Part shown: positions 15,295 through 23,757 of the stretch, piece by piece | Layout of the letters: every line of letters begins with the position of its first letter | Position numbering within the stretch: the first letter of the stretch is position 1 | From: Hyphomicrobiales bacterium | GTDB lineage: Bacteria; Pseudomonadota; Alphaproteobacteria; Rhizobiales; Rhizobiaceae | DNA length: 36,669 nt | Reading direction: 5' to 3' | Assembly: GCA_002400845.2 (NCBI GenBank) | Contig: NVRK02000067.1 | Coordinates: forward strand, 1 to 36,669 | Made by a program: the position numbers and the translations under genes | Notes under the pieces: model-generated | The model's input: the letters and a program-made list of their open reading frames with translations, nothing else | Databases searched by the model: none | What the model was told of the DNA's origin: nothing

Positions 15295-15660
15295 ATGAAA
15301 AAAAATCTACTTATTGCAATCTCACTTATGATATTTCAAGCCTTCAGTTCTGTGAATGCATTTGCTGGTGAAGAGGCTAAGGCATACCTTGAAATTACTT
15401 TGGAGATTGCTGAAACGAACCGTGGCGCGGCTGTTAACGTTTATAAAAAATATAAACAGCCATTTTTAAATAAGGCAAAAGGAGCTGCATCTAAAAACCT
15501 GTTGGTTCGCAAAGAAGATGTTCAGGTTCTTCATGGATTTATGAGCGTAGCTGATGCTGAGGCTTATTTAGAAAGCTCCCTTTTTAAAGATGATGTAGTG
15601 GGTGAACTGGGGCCATTGTTGGCTAGCTCTCCCAAAATTCGTATTTATGAAGCGTTTTAA
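15295..15660 (+). CDS. Secreted small protein, possible ABM/dimeric alpha-beta barrel fold
   Basis: 121 residues. A Sec signal peptide (MKKNLLIAISLMIFQAFSSV, then NAFA before GEEAK) predicts export to the periplasm. The mature part is about 97 residues. Its second half (VLHGFMSVADAEAYLESSLF, then LGPLLASSPKIRIYEAF) resembles the pattern of antibiotic-biosynthesis-monooxygenase-like dimeric ferredoxin folds, where a strand, a helix with xxAxxYLxSxxF and a last strand IRIYE follow each other. That reading is an inference; no catalytic residues can be named. It is divergent from LysR and 70 bp upstream of the double-cupin gene, so the two are probably one LysR-controlled unit. Confidence 0.75.
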   Translation: MKKNLLIAISLMIFQAFSSVNAFAGEEAKAYLEITLEIAETNRGAAVNVYKKYKQPFLNKAKGAASKNLLVRKEDVQVLHGFMSVADAEAYLESSLFKDDVVGELGPLLASSPKIRIYEAF

Positions 15661-15730
15661 TAAATAAGGTTGATGGTGTGTTTGTGACACATCATCAAGC
15701 ACTATAATTATCTGAATATTGGATTTATTG

Positions 15731-16399
15731 ATGAAAATTAATGCTAATTTCAATGAACGAGTGGTTATCAGACCAAACGACTACAAATGGGTAAACTCTC
15801 CTACAAGTGGTGTCACAAGAGTGATACTTGACCGGATGGGAGGGGAGGTCGCTAGAGCTACATCGATTGTACTGTTTAAGCCAAATAGCGCATTTCCAGA
15901 ACATTACCATAGTGGGGGAGAGGAGTTTATTGTATTGGAAGGTGTCTTTAGTGATGAGCATAAGGACTATCCAGTTGGAAGTTATGTCAGGAACCCTATT
16001 GGGACAAAACATAGCCCAAAGATAGGAAAAGAAGGGGCTATAATTTTTGTAAAGTTGCGTCAGTTTGATCGTGGTGACGTGCTTCAGAAAAATATAAACA
16101 CTAAAAAAGCCAGTTGGTATCAAGGGGCTGTTCCTGGGTTGCAGGTGATGCCACTCCACACATTTGAAACTGAAAATGTGGCTTTGGTAAAGTGGGCACC
16201 AAATACTAAATTTAATTCACACAAGCACTTTGGGGGAGAAGAAATTTTTGTACTTGAAGGGAGCTTTCATGATGAACATGGAACTTACAAGAAAGGAACG
16301 TGGATCAGAAGTCCTCATTTAAGTTGTCATCAGCCTTTTAGTTTGGATGACGGTGCGACAATATTTGTTAAAACGGGGCATTTAAATTGTTACACTTAG
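15731..16399 (+). CDS. Double-cupin (ChrR-like) protein
   Basis: 222 residues with two consecutive cupin domains of similar sequence. The first metal motif is HYHSGGEEFIVLEG with a later His in IGTKHSP; the second is HKHFGGEEIFVLEG with a later His in LSCHQP. Each keeps the HxH, Glu and His ligands, so both sites should bind a metal. The pattern is that of the cupin domain found in ChrR anti-sigma factors, but the N-terminal zinc anti-sigma domain is absent and no sigma factor is adjacent. It is more likely a stand-alone dioxygenase-like or sensor protein. No signal peptide is visible. Start chosen at the ATG 15731; the frame is also open from a TTG at 15719. Confidence 0.88.
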   Translation: MKINANFNERVVIRPNDYKWVNSPTSGVTRVILDRMGGEVARATSIVLFKPNSAFPEHYHSGGEEFIVLEGVFSDEHKDYPVGSYVRNPIGTKHSPKIGKEGAIIFVKLRQFDRGDVLQKNINTKKASWYQGAVPGLQVMPLHTFETENVALVKWAPNTKFNSHKHFGGEEIFVLEGSFHDEHGTYKKGTWIRSPHLSCHQPFSLDDGATIFVKTGHLNCYT

Positions 16400-16530
16400 C
16401 AGGCCCAAGACAATATACTCTAAGTATAGAGCGCCCCAATAAGGCGAGGCATGTTCTCATGATTGGTGAATATATGAAGCTACGTTTCTTTTTACTTTGA
16501 AATAAATCGTACTTTTCAAATTGACGTGAT

Positions 16531-16548
16531 GCCTAAATGGCCTTAGGC
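16531..16548 (+). promoter_or_regulatory. Hairpin just before the methyltransferase start
   Basis: GCCTAA (16531-16536) pairs with TTAGGC (16543-16548). The AGG in the right arm is the only ribosome-site-like sequence before the ATG at 16556, so the hairpin might limit translation. The stem is short and this is tentative. Confidence 0.3.
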
Positions 16549-16555
16549 AAGCTTC

Positions 16556-17755
16556 ATGCAAAATGAAGAACGAAATATATTTATAAGCGAATGCGAAGCC
16601 GCATTAAAATCCAACACATTTAAACGTGTGGTCTTTTCTGCACCAATTGCTGGAACGGGCCAAAGTGCGGGTAAAAAAGATGATAAGTTTAAAGTAAATT
16701 TTGAACTTATTGCGGGTGGCAGAAAACAACTTATCAAATACAGTGATAATCGAGACAGCTCTTATACGAGCGATCTAAATATTGATGCATTGATGGCGCG
16801 TTTTGCAGATGATGCAATCGCTGATTTTAGAGCAGCAACATTATACACTGATAATGCTGATTTTATCTATTCTGAAAACCGTAAAGGTGTGCCGCGCCTG
16901 CAAAAAACTAAGCCTAGCATGAAGGGCAAAGTGCAAACGCATAATCGCCAAAAGAATTATGTGTTAAGCGAAAATCGTCCATATTTGCAAGGTTTAGGCG
17001 TTACCAATCAATCTGGTAATGTTGTTAAAAAGCATTATGCAAAATTTCGCCAAATTGCTAATTTTGTTGAAATTATCGACCGCGATATTCGTGAATTTGT
17101 TGAAACAAAAGAAACGCCAATTGGCATTTTAGATTTGGGTTGCGGTAAGGGTTACCTTACTTTTGCGACTTACGATTATGTGCGTGAGCGCGCCAAAGTT
17201 GAACCCAAGGCCATTGGCATAGATATTAAAACCAATGTGATCGACCTTTGTAATGATCTTGCTGATAGCCTTGATTTTGATGGTTTAAATTTTAGAAATG
17301 CGCGTATTCAACCTACCAAGCCAGAAGACGTTGATATTTTAATCGCGCTTCATGCTTGTGACACTGCCACCGATGATGCGTTGGCACTTGGTCTTAGATC
17401 AAACATGAAATATCTGTTTTGTGCGCCTTGTTGCCAAGCCGAAATTGCGGCTCAATTGATGAATGCAAATACAAGCTTTGAAACGATCAATGCCTATCCG
17501 CTGATGCAACGCAGACAAGCCGATATTATAACCGATGTTTGCAGAGCACTATTGCTTACAGCGCTTGGTTATGAAGTTAAATTCTTAGAATTTACCGCGC
17601 TTGAACACACTGCAAAAAACGTGATGTTGGTCGGTAAGAAAAATGATAAGGTTGATCGCAAAAAAGCCTATCAAGACTATTTAGATCTTAAAAAATCTTA
17701 TGGCTTTGAAAAACATTCACTGGAAGAAAATGTAAAAGATTTACTAGAAGTGTAG
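16556..17755 (+). CDS. SAM-dependent methyltransferase (Methyltransf_32/PF13679 type)
   Basis: 399 residues. The C-terminal two thirds is a class I methyltransferase: motif I is GILDLGCGKGYLTFA, motif II-like AIGIDIKTNVIDLC. The pattern LIALHACDTATDDAL followed by FCAPCCQAEIA is typical of the PF13679 family (the GSTCD, RRNAD1 and METTL25 relatives), where HAC and PCC are conserved. The N-terminal ~150 residues (KRVVFSAPIAGTG, then GGRKQLIKYS) look like a separate substrate-recognition region, and a KxxNYVLSENRPYLQGLGVTN linker leads into the fold. The substrate is unknown; an RNA or protein target is possible. It stands alone between unrelated genes. No good ribosome site is seen. Confidence 0.85.
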   Translation: MQNEERNIFISECEAALKSNTFKRVVFSAPIAGTGQSAGKKDDKFKVNFELIAGGRKQLIKYSDNRDSSYTSDLNIDALMARFADDAIADFRAATLYTDNADFIYSENRKGVPRLQKTKPSMKGKVQTHNRQKNYVLSENRPYLQGLGVTNQSGNVVKKHYAKFRQIANFVEIIDRDIREFVETKETPIGILDLGCGKGYLTFATYDYVRERAKVEPKAIGIDIKTNVIDLCNDLADSLDFDGLNFRNARIQPTKPEDVDILIALHACDTATDDALALGLRSNMKYLFCAPCCQAEIAAQLMNANTSFETINAYPLMQRRQADIITDVCRALLLTALGYEVKFLEFTALEHTAKNVMLVGKKNDKVDRKKAYQDYLDLKKSYGFEKHSLEENVKDLLEV

Positions 17756-17792
17756 AAAATTTATTCGTAGAAATTTACTTCTAATTATTGCT

Positions 17793-18404
17793 TCATAACT
17801 TTTGTATGTCTTTATTTGATTTTTGCAACTTTGGTGGTTTGGGGCGTGGTGGTTGCATGTGGCCCGGCAATGCACCGCGTTCCTTTATCCATGGGTGAAT
17901 TTTAACAGCGTTTTGCAAGATTTTAAAGGCTACTTTGTTACGGTTCATTAAGCGTAAAACATGGAACATACCAGACATCGCTCCAAAATGGCGCGGTTCT
18001 AATTCGAGTGCTTTTTCTAAATCTTGCAAAGCCCCAGAAAAGTTTTCACGTAAAAATCTAACAAAGGCACGTTGGTTATAGCCCTCTGCAAAATTAGGCG
18101 CGGCCGCCACCACTTTATCAAAAGAAATTTCTGCTGCCACATAATCATATGCCTCACGGCGTTTGCGACCATATTCTAAGTCGGTTTTAATTTCTTTGCT
18201 TGGTGCTTGATTAAACCAATAATGCCAAATTTCGGCTTCTGCTTCTCTGCCTGCTTGCCTCGTTTGTGCTTTGGCTAATTGCTCGAATAGAAAGATGCCC
18301 AACTTTTCATTAATTGTTAGATTGTCAGACTGAGTGTTTTGTGCGGCGAAAAGTGGGGAGGCAGTTAAGAGTATAATATATGAGAGGATGATTAAATGAC
18401 GCAT
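17793..18404 (-). CDS. Exported tetratricopeptide-repeat protein
   Basis: 203 residues. An N-terminal signal peptide (MRHLIILSYIILLTASPLFA, cleavage after AFA-like LFA-A) predicts periplasmic location. The middle has TPR-type helices: YDYVAAEISFDKVVAAAPNF, then AEGYNQRAFVRFLRENFSGA, then LQDLEKALELEPRHFGAMSG. TPRs mediate protein-protein contacts. The C-terminus is Pro/Lys-rich (MQPPRPKPPKLQKSNKD). It is divergent from yebC with 168 bp between, and no partner is obvious. Proteins of this type next to yebC are found in other rhizobia. Function unknown; the export and TPR calls are firm. Confidence 0.82.
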   Translation of the reverse strand: MRHLIILSYIILLTASPLFAAQNTQSDNLTINEKLGIFLFEQLAKAQTRQAGREAEAEIWHYWFNQAPSKEIKTDLEYGRKRREAYDYVAAEISFDKVVAAAPNFAEGYNQRAFVRFLRENFSGALQDLEKALELEPRHFGAMSGMFHVLRLMNRNKVAFKILQNAVKIHPWIKERGALPGHMQPPRPKPPKLQKSNKDIQKL

Positions 18405-18572
18405 GGCTTATGATAACGCACTTGATGGATGTGTCCATTTGGCTTTGGTCTAAGCGAAAAGTCATTGTAGCTGAGAATTTATTATTCCTCTCTAACTCAA
18501 TTGACCCATGCCTCAATTACAGATAAAAGCTGATTTAAAGAAATTTCATAAATTATAATAAAGAGATGTGAC

Positions 18573-19331
18573 GTGGCAGGCCATTCAAAATTTGCAAATA
18601 TTAAGCACCGTAAAGGTCGCCAAGATAAATTACGTTCTAAAGTTTTCTCCCGTTTGTCTAAAGAGATAACGGTTGCAGTGAAAATGGGCGGTGGCACGAC
18701 TGATCCTGATATGAACCCGCGTTTGCGTTTGGCAATTCAAAATGCCAAAGGCCAATCTATGCCTAAAGACAATATATCTCGCGCCATCAACAAAGGCTCT
18801 GGTGTTGGCGGTGAAGACTATAAAGAAATGCGTTATGAGGGTTATGGTCCTGGTGGTGTAGCGGTAATTGTAGAATGTCTTACAGACAATCTTAATCGCT
18901 CTGCTTCTACTGTTCGTTCGACTTTTACCAAGAATGGCGGACAACTTGGTGAAACAGGTTCTGTTGGATTTATGTTCGACCGCATGGGCCAGATTACTTA
19001 TAAGTTTGAAGTAGCAAGTGAAGACGAAATGATGGAAGCGGCGATTGACGCTGGCGCAGATGATTGCGAAAGCCATGAAGAGGGCGGCCACATAATTTTA
19101 ACTTCGTTTGAAGATATGATTGATGTGTCTAAAGCGCTGGAAGCAAAGTTTGGCGAAGCCGAAAGTGTTGCTGGTACTTGGCGTCCACAAAATACTGTTC
19201 CAGTTGAAGAAGCCAAAGCGGCTACATTGCTTAAACTGATTGATATCTTAGAAGAAGATGATGACGTGCAAAACGTTTATGCCAACTTCGATATTTCTGA
19301 TGAAATAATGGAAAAACTTTCTGCTGAATAA
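18573..19331 (+). CDS. yebC: YebC/PmpR-family transcriptional or translational regulator
   Basis: 252 residues, full length for the TACO1/YebC family. The N-terminus [18 protein letters not shown] is the family signature and requires the GTG start at 18573. [24 protein letters not shown] and [19 protein letters not shown] segments are the other hallmarks (here beginning [10 protein letters not shown]). YebC proteins act as DNA-binding regulators, and recent work also links them to relief of ribosome stalling. In rhizobia yebC usually sits before ruvCAB; here an EamA transporter and an ECF42 unit separate them. Confidence 0.95.
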   Translation: MAGHSKFANIKHRKGRQDKLRSKVFSRLSKEITVAVKMGGGTTDPDMNPRLRLAIQNAKGQSMPKDNISRAINKGSGVGGEDYKEMRYEGYGPGGVAVIVECLTDNLNRSASTVRSTFTKNGGQLGETGSVGFMFDRMGQITYKFEVASEDEMMEAAIDAGADDCESHEEGGHIILTSFEDMIDVSKALEAKFGEAESVAGTWRPQNTVPVEEAKAATLLKLIDILEEDDDVQNVYANFDISDEIMEKLSAE

Positions 19332-19409
19332 TTTTACCGCAATATCCAAGAATAATTAATTTGGTAGTGCCGTCTGATTAAGTTAGCTGTTTTTAGTGAG
19401 CCCAATTAA

Positions 19410-20330
19410 ATGAGTAGAATTTCGCCAAGATTAATTCCCTTTATTGGGCTTCTTATTATCGGTATTGTTTGGGCGACGACCATCCCTCTTATCAAAATAG
19501 CGGTGTCTGATGGGTTGCAGCCATTTGGCATAACGTTTTGGGAAGTTGTGGTTGTTGCCAGCATATTATTCTGCGTAATTTTAATACGCGGCTATAAAGT
19601 TAGCTTAAAACGCGCGCATCTAAAATATTGCTTTGTGCTATCTTTAACGGGCACTTTATTTCCAAATGCATTCTCATATATTGCAGCGGCTGAACTGCCT
19701 GCTGGGATTATGGCAATTATCATCGCAACAGTACCCATGTGTGTGTTGGTAATTGCTCTTTTATTGAGAACAGAGCGGATTGCTGGAAAACGAATTTTTG
19801 GAATATTGTTGGGCGTTTCGGCAATGGCGTTACTGGCAGTTCCAAACTCTAGCCTGCCCGATCCAGAAAAAGTGATCTACATTTTGATCGCATTTGTTGC
19901 GCCGCTTAGTTACGGAATTGAAGGAAATTATATCTCGCTAAAAGCGCCTAAGGATTTGCACCCAGTTGCGGTGCTATTTGTCGCGTCACTTATTGCTTTG
20001 CCAATTTCTGGAATTATTTCAATTGTATCAGGCCAGTTTTTTGTACCAAATATTTTAGTTGGAAATGCGTTTAGTAATGCTGAATTGTCGATACTTGCTT
20101 TTGCCAGTGCGCATGCTTTTGCCTATGCTGGTTATATGTGGCTGGTTGGTTTGGCTGGTCCGGTTTTCACTTCTCAAATTGCTTATATCGTAACCATTAC
20201 GGCTGTTACTTTATCGTGGTATTTCTTAGGTGAAGAATATTCAAATTTTGTTTGGGTAGCGTTGATAATGATGCTGGGTGGTTTGGCTCTAGTTCAACCA
20301 GATGCAAGACAATCAAATGCTAAATCTTAA
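19410..20330 (+). CDS. EamA-family (drug/metabolite superfamily) inner-membrane transporter
   Basis: 306 residues with about ten hydrophobic segments, arranged as two EamA repeats of five helices each. The first opens with LIPFIGLLIIGIVWATTIPL and the second with APLSYGIEGNYISLKAP. The glycine- and small-residue-rich helices and the ending LIMMLGGLALVQPDARQ match DMT exporters. Substrates are metabolites or amino acids in general; none can be named here. It overlaps by its stop codon with the convergent sigma-factor gene (the two stops share bases 20328-20329), so the pair is very compact and may interfere antisense. Confidence 0.9.
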   Translation: MSRISPRLIPFIGLLIIGIVWATTIPLIKIAVSDGLQPFGITFWEVVVVASILFCVILIRGYKVSLKRAHLKYCFVLSLTGTLFPNAFSYIAAAELPAGIMAIIIATVPMCVLVIALLLRTERIAGKRIFGILLGVSAMALLAVPNSSLPDPEKVIYILIAFVAPLSYGIEGNYISLKAPKDLHPVAVLFVASLIALPISGIISIVSGQFFVPNILVGNAFSNAELSILAFASAHAFAYAGYMWLVGLAGPVFTSQIAYIVTITAVTLSWYFLGEEYSNFVWVALIMMLGGLALVQPDARQSNAKS

Positions 20331-21592
20331 TGACTTATTTTTTGAATTAAGAAATCTTTTTCTTGTTGATTGTTAGATAATTTAATCGCTATTTTGAAGC
20401 TGAGTTTAGCTTGGGTGGTATTTCCCATACGGCTAAGTAAATCTGCTTTTGCCGCATGAAAAGGTTGATACTTGTCTAGCTTTCCAGCCTCATTTGCGTC
20501 CATTAACATTGTTAGTGCTGCTTGTAATGACTGGCTGTAAGAAACTGCCATTGCCTGATTAATACGAATTACAGGCGAGGGCTGCATTGCGTAAAGCAAA
20601 TTATAAAGCGCTGAAATTTGTGCCCAATCTGTTTGTTCCCAAGTCTTTGCTTCGGCGTGTACCGCGCTAATGGCGGCTTGTAATTGATAAGGGCCTAAGC
20701 GTTGTTTGGGCAGGGCGGCTTTAATAAGTTTAATGCCTTCGGAAATTTTTGCATTATCCCAACGTTCACGATTTTGATCTTCTAATGAAATCATTTCACC
20801 TGATTTTTCACCACTGCTTGTGGTACGTGCTTGTCGCCTTGAATCGTGTAAAAGCATTAGGGCCAAAAGGCCCGTAATTTCTGTTTCTTCAGGCGAGAGA
20901 TTTTTGATAATCCTAGCGAGCCGAATTGCTTCATCGCTTAAATCTGCTCTGGTTACACTGTCTCCAGAATTGGATGAATAACCTTCGTTGAAAATTAAAT
21001 AAATGACATTTAGTACGGATGATAATCGCTCTGGCAGGGCTTGCTTATCTGGTATTTCGTAGGGAATATTTGCGATGGCTATTTTCTTTTTTGCCCGCAC
21101 CAAGCGCTGTGCCATCGCTTCTGGGTTATCTAAAAAGGCATTGGCAATTTCTTGCGTGCTTAAGCCGCCAAGGGTGCGCAGTGTAAGGGCGATTTTTGTC
21201 TTTTCTTCAAGGGCTGGATGACAACAGGTGAAAATCATTTCGAGGCGTTTGTCTGGAATCACATGTTGCATTACATCTCTTTCACCTTCAATATTTTTCT
21301 GATTTTCCAATTCTATTAAATAGGAAATTTCATTTTGCTTGCTAGCAAAATTTTGATCGCGCCTAAGGCGGTCTATCGCTTTGCGCCGCGCTACTTTAAT
21401 AAGCCATGCAGGGGGAGATTTTGGCAGACCATTTTTTTGCCAATGGTTCATGGCAGAAATGACAGCTTCTTGCAGGCAGTCTTCAGCCAATTGCATGTCA
21501 CCCAAGTTTTTAGTCAATGATGCTAAAATGCGCCCCCATTCTTCACGAACGGTTTTTTCAATTACATGTGTAAGTTTGAGCGGGGGCAACAT
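20327..21592 (-). CDS. ECF42-type RNA polymerase sigma factor with long C-terminal extension
   Basis: 421 residues, about twice the length of an ordinary ECF sigma factor. Region 2 is LGDMQLAEDCLQEAVISAMN followed by PKSPPAWLIKVARRKAIDRL; region 4 is ALTLRTLGGLSTQEIANAFL. The long remainder includes the DUF6596-like IYLIFNEGYSSNSGD segment and a TPR-like end (SRMGNTTQAKLSFKIAIKLS). This is the ECF42 group, which is typically encoded next to a DGPF/YCII protein, as here (5 bp upstream gene end). There is no anti-sigma factor; the C-terminal extension is thought to control activity. The transcript probably starts at the candidate ECF42 promoter at 22032-22060. Confidence 0.93.
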   Translation of the reverse strand: MLPPLKLTHVIEKTVREEWGRILASLTKNLGDMQLAEDCLQEAVISAMNHWQKNGLPKSPPAWLIKVARRKAIDRLRRDQNFASKQNEISYLIELENQKNIEGERDVMQHVIPDKRLEMIFTCCHPALEEKTKIALTLRTLGGLSTQEIANAFLDNPEAMAQRLVRAKKKIAIANIPYEIPDKQALPERLSSVLNVIYLIFNEGYSSNSGDSVTRADLSDEAIRLARIIKNLSPEETEITGLLALMLLHDSRRQARTTSSGEKSGEMISLEDQNRERWDNAKISEGIKLIKAALPKQRLGPYQLQAAISAVHAEAKTWEQTDWAQISALYNLLYAMQPSPVIRINQAMAVSYSQSLQAALTMLMDANEAGKLDKYQPFHAAKADLLSRMGNTTQAKLSFKIAIKLSNNQQEKDFLIQKISH

Positions 21593-21597
21593 GGAGT

Positions 21598-21951
21598 TTA
21601 TTTATCAAAAACCATCACGGGACGAACCTCAACACGGCCATATTCGGCTGACGGAATTTGCGCTGCATATTTAAGTGCTTCATCTAAGTCTTTGCAATCT
21701 AGAATGTAATATCCTCCAAGTTGCTCTTTAGTTTCTGCAAATGGGCCGTCCATGGTTTCTACTTTACCATTTTCTCTTGTGACAGTTGTTGCCGACGCGA
21801 CATCTTCTAAAGCTTCGCCACCAACAAAAACGCCGTCTTTTGTTACCGTTTCACTAAATTCTTGATAGCCTTGCATTAGACCACCAAATTCAGCTGTTCC
21901 TGGTTGCGGGCCAGCACCTTCACGGGCATAAATTAGACACATATATTGCAT
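21598..21951 (-). CDS. DGPF/YCII-domain protein partnered with the ECF42 sigma factor
   Basis: 117 residues. It starts MQYMCLIYAREGAG and carries the eponymous motif in MDGPFAETKEQLGGYYILD. The fold is a YCII-like ferredoxin barrel. Genes for such proteins are the regular targets and neighbours of ECF42 sigma factors; their biochemical role is not settled. The frame extends upstream through the 36-bp tandem repeat to 22029, but AAAGGAG 6 bases before the ATG at 21951, and the family N-terminus, fix the start there. It is the first gene of a two-gene operon with the sigma factor. Confidence 0.93.
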   Translation of the reverse strand: MQYMCLIYAREGAGPQPGTAEFGGLMQGYQEFSETVTKDGVFVGGEALEDVASATTVTRENGKVETMDGPFAETKEQLGGYYILDCKDLDEALKYAAQIPSAEYGRVEVRPVMVFDK

Positions 21952-21963
21952 GGTATTCTCCTT

Positions 21964-22035
21964 TAAGATCAGAGGCGTTGTGCTTCTGTACACTATAGAT
22001 AAGATCAGAGGCGTTGTGCTTCTGTACACTATAGA
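21964..22035 (-). repeat. Perfect 36-bp tandem duplication in the leader of the DGPF-ECF42 operon
   Basis: Bases 21964-21999 are repeated without change at 22000-22035. The upstream copy (with respect to the leftward genes) abuts and partly overlaps the candidate -10 box. The duplication lengthens the untranslated leader between promoter and start codon and accidentally keeps the frame open. Confidence 0.97.
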
Positions 22036-22060
22036 CGAACGGGGATTAGTGAAAACGACA
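22032..22060 (-). promoter_or_regulatory. Candidate ECF42-dependent promoter
   Basis: Read leftward, TGTCGT (22060-22055) is followed after 17 bases by CGTCTA (22037-22032). As I recall, ECF42 promoters have TGTCGA at -35 and CGA/TC at -10, so this fits well with one mismatch and a normal spacing. It would give autoregulation of the DGPF-sigma operon. Confidence 0.55.
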
Positions 22061-22148
22061 TTTTTTATTAAAAATAAATTCTATTGTTTGTTTCCCTTTT
22101 GTTCACATTTCGTTAGTATGAAAGCGTAAAGAAGGTTAGGGTGAAAAT

Positions 22149-22661
22149 ATGACAAGCGCGATTCGAATAATTGGTATTGATCCAGGTTTAAGAAATACTG
22201 GTTGGGGTATTATTGAACAATTGGGCAATTCGCTTAAATTTGTAGCGGCTGGTACTTTGCATTCTGACGGTAAAGCAGATTTGGCAACACGGCTGTGCCA
22301 AATTTATGATGGGCTTGAAGCTGTGTTGCATGAGCAAAAGCCCGATGAGGCGGCAGTGGAAAATACATTCGTAAACTCTAGTGGAACAGCAACACTTAAA
22401 CTGGGGCAAGCGCGAGGTGTGGCTATGCTTGCGCCCGTTAGAGCTGGTTTGCCAGTTGCAGAATATGCGCCAAATGCGGTTAAAAAAGCTGTTATTGGCG
22501 TTGGGCATGGCGATAAAAATCAAATTAAAATGATGGTGAATATGCTTTTGCCAAAATGTAAATATGACAGCGATGATGCGGCAGATGCTTTGGCAATTGC
22601 GATTTGTCATGCGCATAGCAGAGCAGGCGCGATTTTAGCTAAAAGAGTTGCGGCTTTATAA
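22149..22661 (+). CDS. ruvC: Crossover junction endodeoxyribonuclease RuvC
   Basis: Holliday-junction resolvase, 170 residues, the family's usual length. It starts [20 protein letters not shown] with the catalytic Asp in [28 protein letters not shown] contains the second acidic residue (Glu), and the end carries the [17 protein letters not shown] signature with the last aspartates. It acts with RuvAB on recombination intermediates. ruvA follows after 27 bp, and the operon continues through the membrane protein and ruvB. It is divergent from the DGPF gene. Confidence 0.97.
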   Translation: MTSAIRIIGIDPGLRNTGWGIIEQLGNSLKFVAAGTLHSDGKADLATRLCQIYDGLEAVLHEQKPDEAAVENTFVNSSGTATLKLGQARGVAMLAPVRAGLPVAEYAPNAVKKAVIGVGHGDKNQIKMMVNMLLPKCKYDSDDAADALAIAICHAHSRAGAILAKRVAAL

Positions 22662-22688
22662 TATAGTCATTGAATTGAGGGTGAAAAA

Positions 22689-23306
22689 TTGATCGGTAAA
22701 CTTAAAGGTACAATTGACGAAATTGGCGAGGATCATGTTCTGCTAGATGTGCATGGCGTTTGCTATGTTGCATTTTGTTCGGCTCGTACATTGGGCAATA
22801 TTGGCGCGGTGGGCGAAGCTTTGGTTTTATTCATAGAGACTTATGTGCGTGAAGATCAATTAAAACTGTTTGGTTTTTCAAGTGTATTAGAACGCGATTG
22901 GTTTAGAATTTTACAAAGTGTGCAAGGCGTTGGTGCAAAGGTGGCACTTGCCATTCAAGCAACACTTGCGCCAAACGAATTGGCTTCTGCCATTGCATTG
23001 CAAGATAAGGCTATGGTTTCGCGTGCGCCTGGTGTTGGGCCAAAAGTTGCACAGCGTATTGTAACCGAACTTAAAGACAAAGCGCCTGCATATTCTGGCG
23101 CAGCGGCGGCTGAAATTGGTTTGCAACAAGATATTGGTTCAGGCCATGCTAATTCTGCTGTTGTAGATGCGGTTTCTGCGTTAAGTAATTTGGGCTATTC
23201 ATCACAGCAGGCATCAAGCGCGGTTTCAAAAGCTTTGGCAGGTGCTGGTGAAGATGCAGATAGCGCGAAATTAATTAGACTCGGATTGAAAGAATTAGCA
23301 GGTTAG
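22689..23306 (+). CDS. ruvA: Holliday junction branch migration protein RuvA
   Basis: 205 residues. The start [20 protein letters not shown] matches RuvA's OB-fold and requires a TTG start at 22689, with GAGGGTG upstream. The two helix-hairpin-helix motifs follow ([13 protein letters not shown] and [19 protein letters not shown]). A flexible linker and the C-terminal RuvB-binding domain end it ([20 protein letters not shown]). The tetramer holds the four-way junction and loads RuvB. It lies between ruvC and the membrane protein gene with only a few bases between. Confidence 0.97.
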   Translation: MIGKLKGTIDEIGEDHVLLDVHGVCYVAFCSARTLGNIGAVGEALVLFIETYVREDQLKLFGFSSVLERDWFRILQSVQGVGAKVALAIQATLAPNELASAIALQDKAMVSRAPGVGPKVAQRIVTELKDKAPAYSGAAAAEIGLQQDIGSGHANSAVVDAVSALSNLGYSSQQASSAVSKALAGAGEDADSAKLIRLGLKELAG

Positions 23307-23310
23307 ATAA

Positions 23311-23757
23311 ATGAACGATAAAGCTTCTAACAAGCAGACTATTATTTTTATTATGCTTGGTTTCACAATTGTATTCGCAGTATTCTTAGCGGTTTTGCGA
23401 GTACTATGGACACTTTATAATGCAAAAGAAGGCGGCGGCACAGGCTCAGCTGGTGTGCCTTTAAGCATGCTTTTAAACTGTCTTATGCTTGGCATGCCTG
23501 CAGGATTTATCACGCTTTTCATATTAAACGCGAAGCGCAAAGTTTTAGAAATCAATTCGCTGGTGCGGTTTTTATCGACTGTGCTTGTTGCGATGATTGC
23601 TTATTGGGCAATTTTTGCCATGTATGGTTTTGTGATTGGTGATTTTAATTTGGTTAAACATTTCGCCGTTTTGGGCGCGGGTATTCCTGTAATTGGAATA
23701 TTGGCTGGTGCATTTTTGTGGCAAATTCGTAAGAGCTTTGGAATTAAATCTTTATGA
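23311..23757 (+). CDS. Unknown integral membrane protein encoded between ruvA and ruvB
   Basis: 148 residues with four strongly hydrophobic segments: [20 protein letters not shown] near the start, [40 protein letters not shown], and [20 protein letters not shown] near the end. Basic residues follow the second and last ([14 protein letters not shown]), consistent with an inner-membrane four-helix protein having both ends in the cytoplasm. I recognise no family. It starts 4 bases after ruvA's stop and its own stop overlaps the ruvB start (ATGA at 23754-23757), so it is translationally coupled within the ruv operon. A role in recombination is not implied by its sequence. Confidence 0.85.
   Translation: MNDKASNKQTIIFIMLGFTIVFAVFLAVLRVLWTLYNAKEGGGTGSAGVPLSMLLNCLMLGMPAGFITLFILNAKRKVLEINSLVRFLSTVLVAMIAYWAIFAMYGFVIGDFNLVKHFAVLGAGIPVIGILAGAFLWQIRKSFGIKSL

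Noticed and set aside
15731..16399. Double-cupin protein as a ChrR anti-sigma factor
   Set aside because: The zinc-binding anti-sigma N-terminal domain is absent and there is no ECF sigma gene next to it; the ECF42 sigma factor is more than 4 kb away in its own unit.
21952..22029. N-terminal extension of the DGPF protein through the 36-bp repeat
   Set aside because: It would give a repeated leader (YRSTTPLIL twice) that matches nothing in the family; the ATG at 21951 has AAAGGAG at the right distance.
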